Source: Neptunicoccus cionae
GTDB taxonomy: Bacteria > Pseudomonadota > Alphaproteobacteria > Rhodobacterales > Rhodobacteraceae
Assembly: GCF_014643735.1 (NCBI RefSeq)
Contig: NZ_BMKA01000005.1
Coordinates: forward strand, 245-64,244
Length of the DNA: 64,000 nt
Direction: 5' to 3'
Shown: positions 9,420-17,940 of the stretch, piece after piece
How the letters are laid out: each line of letters opens with the position of its first letter
How positions within the stretch are numbered: position 1 is the stretch's first letter
Position numbers and translations under genes: made by a program
The notes under the pieces: model-generated
Told to the model about the DNA's origin: nothing
What the model saw: only the letters and a program-made list of their open reading frames with translations
Databases searched by the model: none

Positions 9420-10729
9420 ACCTGCGCCGCTTCTCCCTGCTGATCGGCACCTTGATGGCCGCGGGTCTGCCCGCCGGCTCTGGCCCGTTGCCCAAAGCGG
9501 ATGCGCAGTTTGCCGCGCCTGATATGGCGCAGGTGCGTCTGGGGCAATTGCTGTTTTATGATCCGATTCTAAGCGGCAATAGAACTGTTTCCTGCGCCAC
9601 CTGCCACCACCCGCGTTTTGCTACATCTGACGGTGTGTCGCTGGGGCTTGGGGATGGTGGCACCGGACTGGGGCCAGAGCGGCGCAGCGATCCGCACAAT
9701 CCCCCCGAACAACGCATTCCGCGCAATGCCCCTGCGCTGTTCAATCTGGGCGCATCCCAATTCCGGACCCTGTTTCACGACGGGCGGCTGGAGGTAGATG
9801 ACGCGGATCCGATGGGATTTCGCACTCCTCTTGGCGCGGATATGGAGCAGGGATTTGAGGGCGTTCTATCCGCACAAACCATGTTCCCGGTGCTTTCGCC
9901 GGATGAAATGGCGGGGCATTATTCCGAAAACGATGTAGCCCAAGCAGTGCGGCAGGGCTTTTACACCGGACCGAACGGCGCTTGGGCGATCCTGTCAGCA
10001 AGGGTGGCCACCATACCGGAATACCAGCGCGGTTTCGCAGCACTGGACGGCACGCAAATACCACTGCATTTCTCAGACATATCCAACGCCATAGCCGCCT
10101 TCATGGCCTTTGAATGGCGTGCCGATGACAGCCCGTTTGATCGCTATTTGCGCGACGAGACGCCCCTTCCTGCACAAGCCGCAAAAGGACTGGAGCTGTT
10201 CTACGGTGCGGCGGGGTGTGGCACCTGCCATTCCGGACAGTTCCAGACCGATCAAAATTTTCACGCCATCGGCCTGCCCCAGATCGGTCCGGGCAAAGCG
10301 GCCCGCTTTGAGCGGCACAAGCGGGATGAAGGCCGGATGCGTGTGACCGGCGCGCCGCAGGATGCCTACCGCTTTCGCACCCCGTCGTTGCGGAATGTGG
10401 CACACACCGCACCCTACGGACACAACGGCGCCTATGGCGATTTGCGCGCGATGGTCCGCCATCACCTGACGCCGGAAACAGCATTACGTGGGTACACACC
10501 AGATCAGGCGATGCTGCCAGCGCTGGACGGGGCCGAAGATTTTTCGAACCTCTATGACGATGCTGAAACCGACCGTATTGCCGCCGCGATTGAACTTCCG
10601 CCTGTTTCCCTAACAGAGCCGGAACTCGACGCGATCCTTGCTTTCCTTAACAGCCTAAGCGATCCGGTCAGCCTGAAAGGGAGGCTCGGCGTGCCGGAAC
10701 AAGTCCCGAGTGGTTTGCCGGTGGAGTAA
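9416..10729 (+). CDS. Dihaem cytochrome c peroxidase / MauG family protein
   Basis: Periplasmic protein of 437 aa with a signal peptide (MNLRRFSLLIGTLMAAGLPA). Two c-type haem sites are visible: CATCH at residues 60-64 and CGTCH at 268-272. Family members either reduce H2O2 with electrons from cytochromes or, like MauG, oxidise a partner protein. The start is a TTG overlapping the epimerase stop, an unusual choice supported by the signal peptide and tight spacing. It ends the xylB operon and converges, with a 5-base gap, on the CRTAC1-like gene. A cytochrome peroxidase is not a known part of xylose catabolism; a periplasmic role with the neighbouring secreted FG-GAP protein is possible (inference). 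Confidence 0.88.
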   Translation: MNLRRFSLLIGTLMAAGLPAGSGPLPKADAQFAAPDMAQVRLGQLLFYDPILSGNRTVSCATCHHPRFATSDGVSLGLGDGGTGLGPERRSDPHNPPEQRIPRNAPALFNLGASQFRTLFHDGRLEVDDADPMGFRTPLGADMEQGFEGVLSAQTMFPVLSPDEMAGHYSENDVAQAVRQGFYTGPNGAWAILSARVATIPEYQRGFAALDGTQIPLHFSDISNAIAAFMAFEWRADDSPFDRYLRDETPLPAQAAKGLELFYGAAGCGTCHSGQFQTDQNFHAIGLPQIGPGKAARFERHKRDEGRMRVTGAPQDAYRFRTPSLRNVAHTAPYGHNGAYGDLRAMVRHHLTPETALRGYTPDQAMLPALDGAEDFSNLYDDAETDRIAAAIELPPVSLTEPELDAILAFLNSLSDPVSLKGRLGVPEQVPSGLPVE

Positions 10730-10734
10730 CCTTT

Positions 10735-12279
10735 TTAGTCGGGCGCTACCGCTAAACGTGTGCCGTCGGCGCGGATCACATAGGCTGCATCACTGGACAG
10801 CGTCGTCCAGTCACTTGTGGTCCCATCCGGCCAGATCACCCGCAGGGAAAACGCTGCCTCTGTTCCCAGACCGAAATGCTCTGGCACGCGCTGCCCGCCT
10901 GCATGTCCTCCGCCAACAGTAATCTCACGGCTGTGTAGCGCGCGGCCTGCTTTGACCTCTATCCAAGCGCCCACCGCGTCTTTATTCGCGCCGGCCTGCG
11001 AGAGCCGCAAGCTGGTCCAACGCCCCGCCTTCGCTGTTTCGTTCCGGTAGATTTCCAGCGGCACGCGCCGGTTGACCACCACCAGATCCAGCAACCCATC
11101 CCGATCAAGATCAACCAGCGCCCCGCCCCGCCCGCGATGAAGGCTGGCTACACCCGCCGCCTCTGCCGTTTCGGTGAAGGTTCCGTTCTCATCCTGCACC
11201 AACAGATTATTCGGGTCTTGCATTGCCAGACCCGGCATCTGTTCGACGTTGCCCTTGGCGATGAAAATATCGTCGCGCCCGTCATTTTGCACGTCGCCGA
11301 ACTGCACATGCCAACCGGTTGAGGGCCGCCCGTCCCCCCCGATAAAGGGCCGATGCGCCGTGGTGCCAAGGTCATAGCGCGCATCCACAAAACGGGGCTG
11401 CGTGCCATCGCCGTCCTGTATCTGCAATCGCTGATCGCCCATAGAGGTCATCATCACATCAGGCAGGCCATCCCCCGTCAGGTCGCGGCTGGCAATGCCC
11501 ATGCCCCAAAGCTTATGCGCCTGCCAACCGTCAGCTCCCGTGTAAAACCGAGGAATTTCAGCCATTTGCAGCAGTTGCTCCTGACCGTCTTTCACATAGT
11601 AATGACGGTCATTGCTGAACCGCAGATCGGCCCGCCCGCTGCGCGACCAGTCGCTGAACAGCATCGACAAGGGGCAAAGCCCCGGTGTCAGCGGGATCGG
11701 TGCGCCATAGCTGCCCCCTTCGGGCCGATAGAGATAATTGGTGTCGCAAGCCTCAAACGGGCCGCTCGGGTCTTGGCGATCCACGTAGTTACCAAAGGCG
11801 AGTGTTGGCAATTCCGCCCCGCTTTCCCATGTTGCAGAAAACGCGGTGGTCCATGCGGGGACATCCTGAAACGACAGGTCTTCAAACGGGGTAAAGGCGC
11901 AATCGGGTCCGCCCTGCAACAAGTAATTTTCACCAACGCGCAGCACGACCAGATCGTCCCAACCGTCACTGTTAATATCCAACGGATAGGCTCCCGTTAC
12001 ATCCGTCATCTCCGCCGCAATCAACGGCAACGGGACAAAGCCCAGCGTCCCTTGCACAGCGGTGGTATTGCGCAGCAGTCGCGCGGGGTTTTGTCCACCT
12101 GCAACATAGAGATCAGGGTACCCGTCCTGATCACAGTCAAGCACTGCCACGCCGCCGCCGACGAAATGCTCCCATCCGCCTGCATAGATGTGCGCAGGCA
12201 CGGTCACGGGACGAAACACAGGGTCTGACGCCACCGGTGCTGCGACGAGCGCCAACAGGATCAGCAGCTCAGGCCTCAC
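10735..12279 (-). CDS. CRTAC1-like secreted FG-GAP/VCBS repeat protein with ASPIC/UnbV domain
   Basis: About 514 aa from GTG 12279, with a signal peptide (MRPELLILLALVAAPVASD). At least five calcium-binding FG-GAP loops of the DxDxDGxxD type are visible: DCDQDGYPDL, DINSDGWDDL, DLTGDGLPDV, DVQNDGRDDI and DLDRDGLLDL. They would form a beta-propeller. The C-terminal part (NKDAVGAWIEVKAG through RVIWPDGTTSDW) is an ASPIC/UnbV domain. The GTG lies 11 bases inside the 3' end of xylR, so it is cotranscribed with the regulator; the frame extends upstream to 12327 but that part overlaps xylR and lacks signal-peptide character. Molecular function is unknown. Its gene converges on the dihaem peroxidase. 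Confidence 0.82.
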   Translation of the reverse strand: MRPELLILLALVAAPVASDPVFRPVTVPAHIYAGGWEHFVGGGVAVLDCDQDGYPDLYVAGGQNPARLLRNTTAVQGTLGFVPLPLIAAEMTDVTGAYPLDINSDGWDDLVVLRVGENYLLQGGPDCAFTPFEDLSFQDVPAWTTAFSATWESGAELPTLAFGNYVDRQDPSGPFEACDTNYLYRPEGGSYGAPIPLTPGLCPLSMLFSDWSRSGRADLRFSNDRHYYVKDGQEQLLQMAEIPRFYTGADGWQAHKLWGMGIASRDLTGDGLPDVMMTSMGDQRLQIQDGDGTQPRFVDARYDLGTTAHRPFIGGDGRPSTGWHVQFGDVQNDGRDDIFIAKGNVEQMPGLAMQDPNNLLVQDENGTFTETAEAAGVASLHRGRGGALVDLDRDGLLDLVVVNRRVPLEIYRNETAKAGRWTSLRLSQAGANKDAVGAWIEVKAGRALHSREITVGGGHAGGQRVPEHFGLGTEAAFSLRVIWPDGTTSDWTTLSSDAAYVIRADGTRLAVAPD

Positions 12280-13477
12280 CGGCACGCAAAGCTGCAACTG
12301 CCGCTTCCTCCACCCCTTCCAACGCATAGGCCGCAGCCCCCTTGGCCCACATCAGATCGCCCCAGCGGTGGATCACCACTTCGGGCGGCGGCTGATCGAC
12401 CTGCACGATGGAGTTCTTAATTCCTGCAATCACCTCTTCGGCGTAGAGGTGGTTGGATTGCATCCTCTCCCCTGCCAGTACAATCAACTGGGGGTCAAAA
12501 ATGTTGACGATATTGGCCAGCCCCATCGCAAACATCCGGCCCGCCCGCAGCACGATGTTAGACGCCACCGGATCGCCGTCATGGGCGCGCTGCAACAGGG
12601 CCTCGATCTTTTGCTCGTCCGTTGTACCCTGCGCCAGCGCTTCACGGGACGAGGTGACGCTTGCTTCCCGCAGCAAAGCGTAATCCGCTACGTACGCCTC
12701 TAGGCAGCCCCGCTGGCCACACCGGCACAGCGCCCCGTCCAGATGGACCTTTGTATGGCCGAACTCTGCACCGCACCCCCGCGTGCCGCGATAAATCTCG
12801 TTGTTGATCACGATCCCCATGCCAACGCCGCTTTCGATTGTGACAACGATGAAATCCGTCGCCTCGCGCCCTAGGCCAAAGCGTTTCTCTGCCATCGCAA
12901 CCAGGTTTGCGTCATTGTCCACAAAAGCCGGCACACCAAGGGCCGTTTCTATGGCGCTGCGCAGGTTGATATTGCGATCCGAAAGCGAAGGCGACCAATG
13001 CACCAGCCCCTGCTGCACGTCCACAATCCCAGCAATCCCGATACCCGCGCCTGACAGATCGGATACCGTCTTGCCCAGCGGTGAAAGCATATCGCCAAGG
13101 GCCTTGGCCAGTTCCCCCACAAGCGCATCGGTGCCAAGCGTTGTCTTGGACAGGACGTGATTATGCTCTGCCAGTTGGTTGCCCTCGAAATCCATCAGCA
13201 CCAGCGACAGCGAACTATTGGCAATCTTTATGCCCGCTACCAGATGGGCCGCACCACGGATTTTCAGATCGACACGGGGACGACCGCGAGCCATCTCAGT
13301 TCCCTGTGCGGCAACCTCTTCCACCAGTCCGGCACGGATCAGTTCTGCTGTCACGGTCGTCACAGTGGCGCGGCTGATGCCGGTCTGTTGGGACAAATCA
13401 ATCCGCGCGATCGGGCTGTTCTGGCGAATCGCGGCCAGAAGAACCCGCCTGCCATAGCTGCGTTGTTGTCCGATCAT
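12269..13477 (-). CDS. xylR: ROK-family transcriptional regulator, probable xylose repressor
   Basis: 402 aa with an N-terminal winged helix-turn-helix (about residues 25-46, IDLSQQTGISRATVTTVTAE) and a ROK sugar-binding/kinase-like domain. The zinc motif is complete: His241 and CRCGQRGCLE at 251-260. The length and HTH identify a repressor of the XylR/NagC/Mlc type rather than a ROK kinase. ATG 13477 has AAGGAGC upstream. It is divergent from xylF, and the gap holds a perfect 23-bp AT-rich palindrome; a matching site precedes xylB. It most likely binds both and releases DNA on binding xylose (inference from family and sites). Confidence 0.88.
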   Translation of the reverse strand: MIGQQRSYGRRVLLAAIRQNSPIARIDLSQQTGISRATVTTVTAELIRAGLVEEVAAQGTEMARGRPRVDLKIRGAAHLVAGIKIANSSLSLVLMDFEGNQLAEHNHVLSKTTLGTDALVGELAKALGDMLSPLGKTVSDLSGAGIGIAGIVDVQQGLVHWSPSLSDRNINLRSAIETALGVPAFVDNDANLVAMAEKRFGLGREATDFIVVTIESGVGMGIVINNEIYRGTRGCGAEFGHTKVHLDGALCRCGQRGCLEAYVADYALLREASVTSSREALAQGTTDEQKIEALLQRAHDGDPVASNIVLRAGRMFAMGLANIVNIFDPQLIVLAGERMQSNHLYAEEVIAGIKNSIVQVDQPPPEVVIHRWGDLMWAKGAAAYALEGVEEAAVAALRAGEA

Positions 13478-13555
13478 TGTTGCCGCTCCTTAAATGCTGC
13501 GGGTCTAAATCTAGGGGATTATTACAAAAAAACCATTGAAACCCGTTTTACCTGA

Positions 13556-13578
13556 TTTAATTTGATTTTCAAATTAAA
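13556..13578. promoter_or_regulatory. Putative XylR operator in the xylR-xylF intergenic region
   Basis: A perfect inverted repeat: TTTAATTTGA at 13556-13565, spacer TTT, and TCAAATTAAA at 13569-13578. It lies 76 bases before the xylF start and 79 bases before xylR, so it could control both. The same left half-site with the same spacing occurs before xylB. Confidence 0.78.
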
Positions 13579-13653
13579 ACTGCTATCACTTTTCCACACC
13601 CGACTGTTCGAGCTTCGGACATTTGCGGGTCGCATTATCCTTGGGAGGGAACC

Positions 13654-14679
13654 ATGAAAAAATTTACTGTCGCGCTCGCGGCTGTGGCCACTGCTGCCAT
13701 GACGACCATGTCACTTGCCGCTGATCTGACTGTTGGTGTCAGCTGGTCCAATTTTCAGGAAGAACGCTGGAAAACCGACGAAGCGGCCATCAAAAAAGCA
13801 CTGGAAGCTGCCGGTGCCAAGTATATTTCCGCTGACGCGCAGGCTTCGGCTGCGAAACAACTGACCGATGTGGAAGCATTGATCGCACAGGGCGCAGATG
13901 CGCTGATTATTTTGGCGATGGATAAGGACGCAATCGGTCCTGCGGTCAGCAAAGCGGATGATGAGGGCATCCCCGTCGTGGGCTATGACCGTCTGATCGA
14001 AGACGACCGCACGTTTTATCTGACCTTTGACAACAAGGGTGTGGGCCGGATCATCGCGCAAACCGTGACTGCCGTGCAACCCGAAGGCAATTTCGCTATC
14101 ATCAAAGGGGATAAAGGCGATCCGAACGCGGCTTTTCTGTTGGAAGGCATGATGGAAGTGATCGGCGACGATGTAGAGGCCGGAAAGATTAAAATCGTCG
14201 GGGAAGCCTTCTCGGACGGCTGGAAGCCTGACAATGCGCAAAAGAACATGGAGCAAATCCTGACCGCCAATGACAACAACGTTGACGCGGTTCTGGCCGA
14301 AAATGACGGCATGGCCGGTGGTGTGATTGCTGCGCTGGCAGCACAAGGCATGGACGTGCCGGTGGGCGGACAGGACGGCGATCACGCCGCTTTGAACCGT
14401 GTCGCGCGCGGCACCCAGACCGTTTCAGTCTGGAAAGACTCCCGCCAGCTTGGCACGGCTGCCGCTGAAATCGCGGTGGCACTGGCCGGTGGCACAGCGC
14501 TTGACGCGGTAGAGGGTGCGGTCAAATGGTCCGGTGGTTCCAAAGGTATTGAAATGAATGCGATCTTTCTGGAACCCACCCCGATCACCAAAGACAATAT
14601 CAGCGCTGTGATCGACGCGGGCCATATCGCCAAGGACAAAGTCTGCGAAGGCGCAATGGACGGCGTTTCGGGTTGCTGA
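13654..14679 (+). CDS. xylF: D-xylose ABC transporter substrate-binding protein
   Basis: Periplasmic binding protein of 341 aa with a Sec signal peptide (MKKFTVALAAVATAAMTTMSLAA). The mature part begins with VGVSWSNFQEERWKTDE, typical of XylF-type type I sugar-binding proteins, and contains ALIILAMDKDAI, VVGYDRLIED and the hinge motif DAVLAENDGMAGG, GQDGDHAALNRV. It delivers xylose to the XylH-XylG complex. ATG 13654 follows GGGAGG. It heads the transport operon next to the palindromic operator; a stable hairpin follows the stop codon, which may keep binding-protein mRNA more abundant than that of the downstream genes. Confidence 0.94.
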   Translation: MKKFTVALAAVATAAMTTMSLAADLTVGVSWSNFQEERWKTDEAAIKKALEAAGAKYISADAQASAAKQLTDVEALIAQGADALIILAMDKDAIGPAVSKADDEGIPVVGYDRLIEDDRTFYLTFDNKGVGRIIAQTVTAVQPEGNFAIIKGDKGDPNAAFLLEGMMEVIGDDVEAGKIKIVGEAFSDGWKPDNAQKNMEQILTANDNNVDAVLAENDGMAGGVIAALAAQGMDVPVGGQDGDHAALNRVARGTQTVSVWKDSRQLGTAAAEIAVALAGGTALDAVEGAVKWSGGSKGIEMNAIFLEPTPITKDNISAVIDAGHIAKDKVCEGAMDGVSGC

Positions 14680-14691
14680 TCTAAACGATTT

Positions 14692-14721
14692 GGGCATTGC
14701 CGGACCTTTTCGGCGGTGCCC
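14692..14721 (+). terminator. Hairpin in the xylF-xylH gap (attenuator or mRNA 3'-end stabiliser)
   Basis: GGGCATTGCCG (14692-14702) pairs over 11 positions, two of them G-U, with CGGCGGTGCCC (14711-14721) around an 8-nt loop. No U-tract follows, so it is better read as an mRNA-stabilising element or partial terminator after xylF than as a full terminator. Confidence 0.5.
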
Positions 14722-14856
14722 GCTCCTAATTCAAAACACCCCAATTTTTATGGCTTCTGGCAAGCCGGATCTGCAGGCTTCGCGATTAGAGTACGAGGCT
14801 ATAGGATACGGTACGCTTTAGCTGACTCTAACAGACACTGGTTCAGGACACCGCTC

Positions 14857-16185
14857 ATGACCGATAACACCGCAGACACTCCGGCACCTGCCGCCCGCAA
14901 CCGGCCTGACGGCCTGTTCAACCGCTTCATAAAGGCGACTGAAATGGACACCCGATTGCTTGGCATGATTGGTGCGCTGGCGCTGATCTGGGTTGGATTT
15001 CACCTTTATGGTCAGCTTGTGAACGGGTTCGGTGCCTTTCTGACTCCGCGCAACCTGTGGAACCTTTCGGTACAAACGGCATCTATCGGCATTATGGCAA
15101 CAGGCATGGTGCTGGTCATCGTGACCCGCCATATCGACCTGTCGATCGGGTCGGTTCTTGGCTTTTGTGCGATGATCATGGGGGTGACACAGGTCTATAT
15201 CCTGCCCCAGCTTATCGGTCTGGGGCATCCGTTGTTATGGATACTGGCGATATGTTCCGGCCTTCTGGTCGGCACGATGGTCGGCGCATTGCACGGGTTT
15301 TTGATCGCTTACGGCAAAATTCCCGCCTTCATCGTAACGCTCGGCGGGCTTCTGGTCTGGCGCGGCGCAGCGTTTCTGGTGGCGCGGGGCGAAACCATTT
15401 CCCCTGTTGATCCCACCTTCGCCCTGCTGGGTGGCGGGCCTTACGGTGCCATCGGCGCAACCGGAAGCTGGATTATCGGCGCGATCGGCTGTGCAGCGGT
15501 ATTGGGCATGATGTGGCTGGGCCGGAAACGGCGGCGGGGGTTCGGCTTTGCCATGCGCCCTGTCTGGGCGGAAACCTTCCTTGCCATCGCAGGCTGCGGT
15601 GCGGTGATCGGCGCGGTGCTGCTGGTCAACGCCTATTACTGGCCCAAAGGTATCGTGAAACGTCATGTGGCTGAAACCGGCATCACAGTGCCAGAGGGCG
15701 GATTGTTCATATCGCACGGTTTTGCCATTCCCGTGCTGATCCTTGTGGCAGTTGCCATTTTGATGACCATCCTGATGTCACGGACACGTTTCGGGCGCTA
15801 TGTCTATGCCATCGGCGGCAACCCCGAAGCGGCCGAACTCGCCGGGATCAACACCCGTTGGATGACGGTGAAGATCTTCGCCCTGACGGGGTTCCTGACC
15901 GGCCTCTCTGCTGTCGTGGCCTCTGCACGGCTTGGCTCTGCCACCAATTCGCTTGGAACCCTGGATGAGCTCTACGTGATCGCAGCCGCTGTAATCGGCG
16001 GCACATCACTGGCCGGAGGCATCGGCACGATTTATGGCGCTGTGTTAGGCGCTTTCGTGATGCAATCGCTGCAAACCGGCATGGTTCTGATCGGTTTTGA
16101 TGCGGCCATCCAGCAGGTGGTCGTCGGCTCTGTTCTGGTCTTTGCCGTATTCCTTGACATTCTTTACCGTCGCAACTCCAAGTAA
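14857..16185 (+). CDS. xylH: Xylose ABC transporter permease
   Basis: Inner-membrane permease of the CUT2 sugar family, about 442 aa with roughly ten hydrophobic segments. The block NLSVQTASIGIMATGMVLVIVTRHIDLSIGSVLG is cut here into its diagnostic part MVLVIVTRHIDLSIGSVLG, seen around residues 88-106. The C-terminal half contains YAIGGNPEAAELAGIN, the cytoplasmic coupling loop of this family. I choose ATG 14857 because the frame upstream of it (from 14716) is non-membrane and overlaps the post-xylF hairpin region. It lies 177 bases after xylF and 12 bases before xylG. Confidence 0.92.
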   Translation: MTDNTADTPAPAARNRPDGLFNRFIKATEMDTRLLGMIGALALIWVGFHLYGQLVNGFGAFLTPRNLWNLSVQTASIGIMATGMVLVIVTRHIDLSIGSVLGFCAMIMGVTQVYILPQLIGLGHPLLWILAICSGLLVGTMVGALHGFLIAYGKIPAFIVTLGGLLVWRGAAFLVARGETISPVDPTFALLGGGPYGAIGATGSWIIGAIGCAAVLGMMWLGRKRRRGFGFAMRPVWAETFLAIAGCGAVIGAVLLVNAYYWPKGIVKRHVAETGITVPEGGLFISHGFAIPVLILVAVAILMTILMSRTRFGRYVYAIGGNPEAAELAGINTRWMTVKIFALTGFLTGLSAVVASARLGSATNSLGTLDELYVIAAAVIGGTSLAGGIGTIYGAVLGAFVMQSLQTGMVLIGFDAAIQQVVVGSVLVFAVFLDILYRRNSK

Positions 16186-16197
16186 GGGCACCGATTT

Positions 16198-16962
16198 ATG
16201 ACACAGACACAAACACCACTTGTCGAATTGCGTGACATTTCAATCTCTTTTGGCGGCATCCGCGCCGTGGATCACGTGAGCCTTGATCTTTACCCTGGCG
16301 AAGTGGTCGGGTTGCTTGGCCATAACGGGGCGGGGAAATCCACGCTGATCAAGATCCTTTCGGGTGCCTATCAGCGGGACGGTGGCGAAATCCTGATCGA
16401 CGGGGAAAAAGCGGAAATCGCAAGCCCGCGGGATGCGCGGGACTATAACATTGAAACCATCTACCAGACTCTGGCGCTGGCGGATAATCTGGATGCCCCA
16501 TCAAATCTGTTTCTGGGGCGTGAACTGACCAACAGCATCGGCTTTGTCGATGATGCACGGATGGAAGCCGAAACCCGCAAGATCATGGCGCGGTTGAACC
16601 CGAATTTCAAAAAACTTAAAGAGCCGGTCTCGGCCCTTTCCGGTGGCCAGCGCCAGTCCGTTGCCATTGCCCGAGCGGTCTATTTTAATGCCCGCATCCT
16701 GATCATGGACGAACCGACAGCCGCACTTGGGGTGCATGAAACCAAGATGGTGGCGGACCTGATACAAGAGCTTAAGAAACAGGGGCTTGGCATCTTTCTG
16801 ATCAGCCATGACACCCGCGAGATGATGGAACTCTGCGACCGTGTTTCAGTGATGAAAAACGGCCAGCTTGTGGGGACGGAACGTGTGGAAGACGTAACCG
16901 AGGATGACATTCTGTCGATGATTATCATGGGCAAGAAACCCGAACCGGCGGCGGCCCATTAA
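16198..16962 (+). CDS. xylG: Sugar ABC transporter ATP-binding protein, single-cassette type
   Basis: ABC ATPase of 254 aa that powers the xylose transporter. Walker A is GHNGAGKST (41-49), the signature is LSGGQ (147-151), Walker B is ILIMDE (167-172) and the switch histidine is His204. Enterobacterial XylG has two fused cassettes (about 500 aa). This one has a single cassette, like FrcA of rhizobial fructose transporters, and would act as a homodimer. It is 12 bases from xylH and one base from the kinase gene. Confidence 0.92.
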   Translation: MTQTQTPLVELRDISISFGGIRAVDHVSLDLYPGEVVGLLGHNGAGKSTLIKILSGAYQRDGGEILIDGEKAEIASPRDARDYNIETIYQTLALADNLDAPSNLFLGRELTNSIGFVDDARMEAETRKIMARLNPNFKKLKEPVSALSGGQRQSVAIARAVYFNARILIMDEPTAALGVHETKMVADLIQELKKQGLGIFLISHDTREMMELCDRVSVMKNGQLVGTERVEDVTEDDILSMIIMGKKPEPAAAH

Positions 16963-16963
16963 C

Positions 16964-17908
16964 GTGAGCAGCGCCTGTTACCTTCTGGCCGATATTGGCG
17001 GCACCAATGCGCGTTTTGCCTATGGCAGTGATGCAGGGCTTCTGGCGGGTACGCAGCGAAGTTATCCAAACAGGGATTTCGGTCAATTCGACGATGTGCT
17101 GGCGGCTTTCCTGCGTGATTGTCCCCCACCCAAGAACATAACCGGCGGCTGCATTGCGGTGGCCGGTCCTGTCGCTGGAACAGTGGCAGAGCTGACAAAC
17201 CGAAACTGGGTGATTGATGCAACTTCAACCGCCAGTGCAGCGGGCGCGCCCAAGATGCGTTTGATCAATGATCTGTCCGCACTGGCCCGCTCAACGGCCA
17301 GCCTGAAGCCGGATCAGGTAACGCAAATTCGGCAGGGCGACACCAAGGGCAGCAACGGTCAGACGGTGGTTCTTGGACTTGGCACGGGCGTGAACTGCGC
17401 CACAAGAATTACAATGGCAGGGCGCGACGGTGTGGTTGCCGCCGAGATCGGCCACAGCGCCCTGCCCCGCGATATGGCAGAGCTGCTGGCACATAGGCTT
17501 GGCACGGCACCCGAGCCGCTCACCACAGTCGAAGACATTCTCTCGGGCCGCGGGTTTGAACACCTGTACCAGCAGCTCTCGGGTAAGTCCTGCACCGGCG
17601 TAGACATCGCCAGCCGCGCGGCAAGCGGGGATGATCCACAAGCCGAACACGCCCGCGATCTTTATCGCAAACTGGTAGCGCTCTACCTGCCAGCCCTTGC
17701 GCTGCATTTCATGCCCAAAGACGGGATTTTCCTCGCCGGCAGTGTGGCGCGTAGTTTGCTTGGCACCAGTTGCGTGAACGATCTGACAGCCCCGTTGGAC
17801 CGGGCCGGACCGATGGAGCAGGTCTTACGTGATATTCCGCTCGGTCTCATTGTGGATGACGCTGCGGCACTGTCAGGATGTCTGGAAACGGCGAAAAACC
17901 CTGCCTAG
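16964..17908 (+). CDS. glk: Glucokinase
   Basis: 314-aa kinase of the bacterial glucokinase family, phosphorylating glucose at C6 with ATP. The N-terminal ATP motif LLADIGGTNARFAY, the sugar-contact region LINDLSALARS, and GLGTGVNCATR are visible, with the conserved AEIGHSALP region. It starts with GTG 16964 one base after the xylG stop. Placement at the end of the xylose transporter operon suggests that the transporter or regulon also handles glucose, or that glucokinase is co-induced on plant-type sugar mixtures (inference). It lacks the CxCGxxGCxE zinc motif of ROK kinases. Confidence 0.88.
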   Translation: MSSACYLLADIGGTNARFAYGSDAGLLAGTQRSYPNRDFGQFDDVLAAFLRDCPPPKNITGGCIAVAGPVAGTVAELTNRNWVIDATSTASAAGAPKMRLINDLSALARSTASLKPDQVTQIRQGDTKGSNGQTVVLGLGTGVNCATRITMAGRDGVVAAEIGHSALPRDMAELLAHRLGTAPEPLTTVEDILSGRGFEHLYQQLSGKSCTGVDIASRAASGDDPQAEHARDLYRKLVALYLPALALHFMPKDGIFLAGSVARSLLGTSCVNDLTAPLDRAGPMEQVLRDIPLGLIVDDAAALSGCLETAKNPA

Positions 17909-17940
17909 ACTTGTACTGGAAGCGGACAGCGGAGAGCACA

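Noticed and set aside
11353-12228. Plus-strand open frame of about 290 codons.
   Set aside because: Antisense to the CRTAC1-like gene; no domain and atypical composition.
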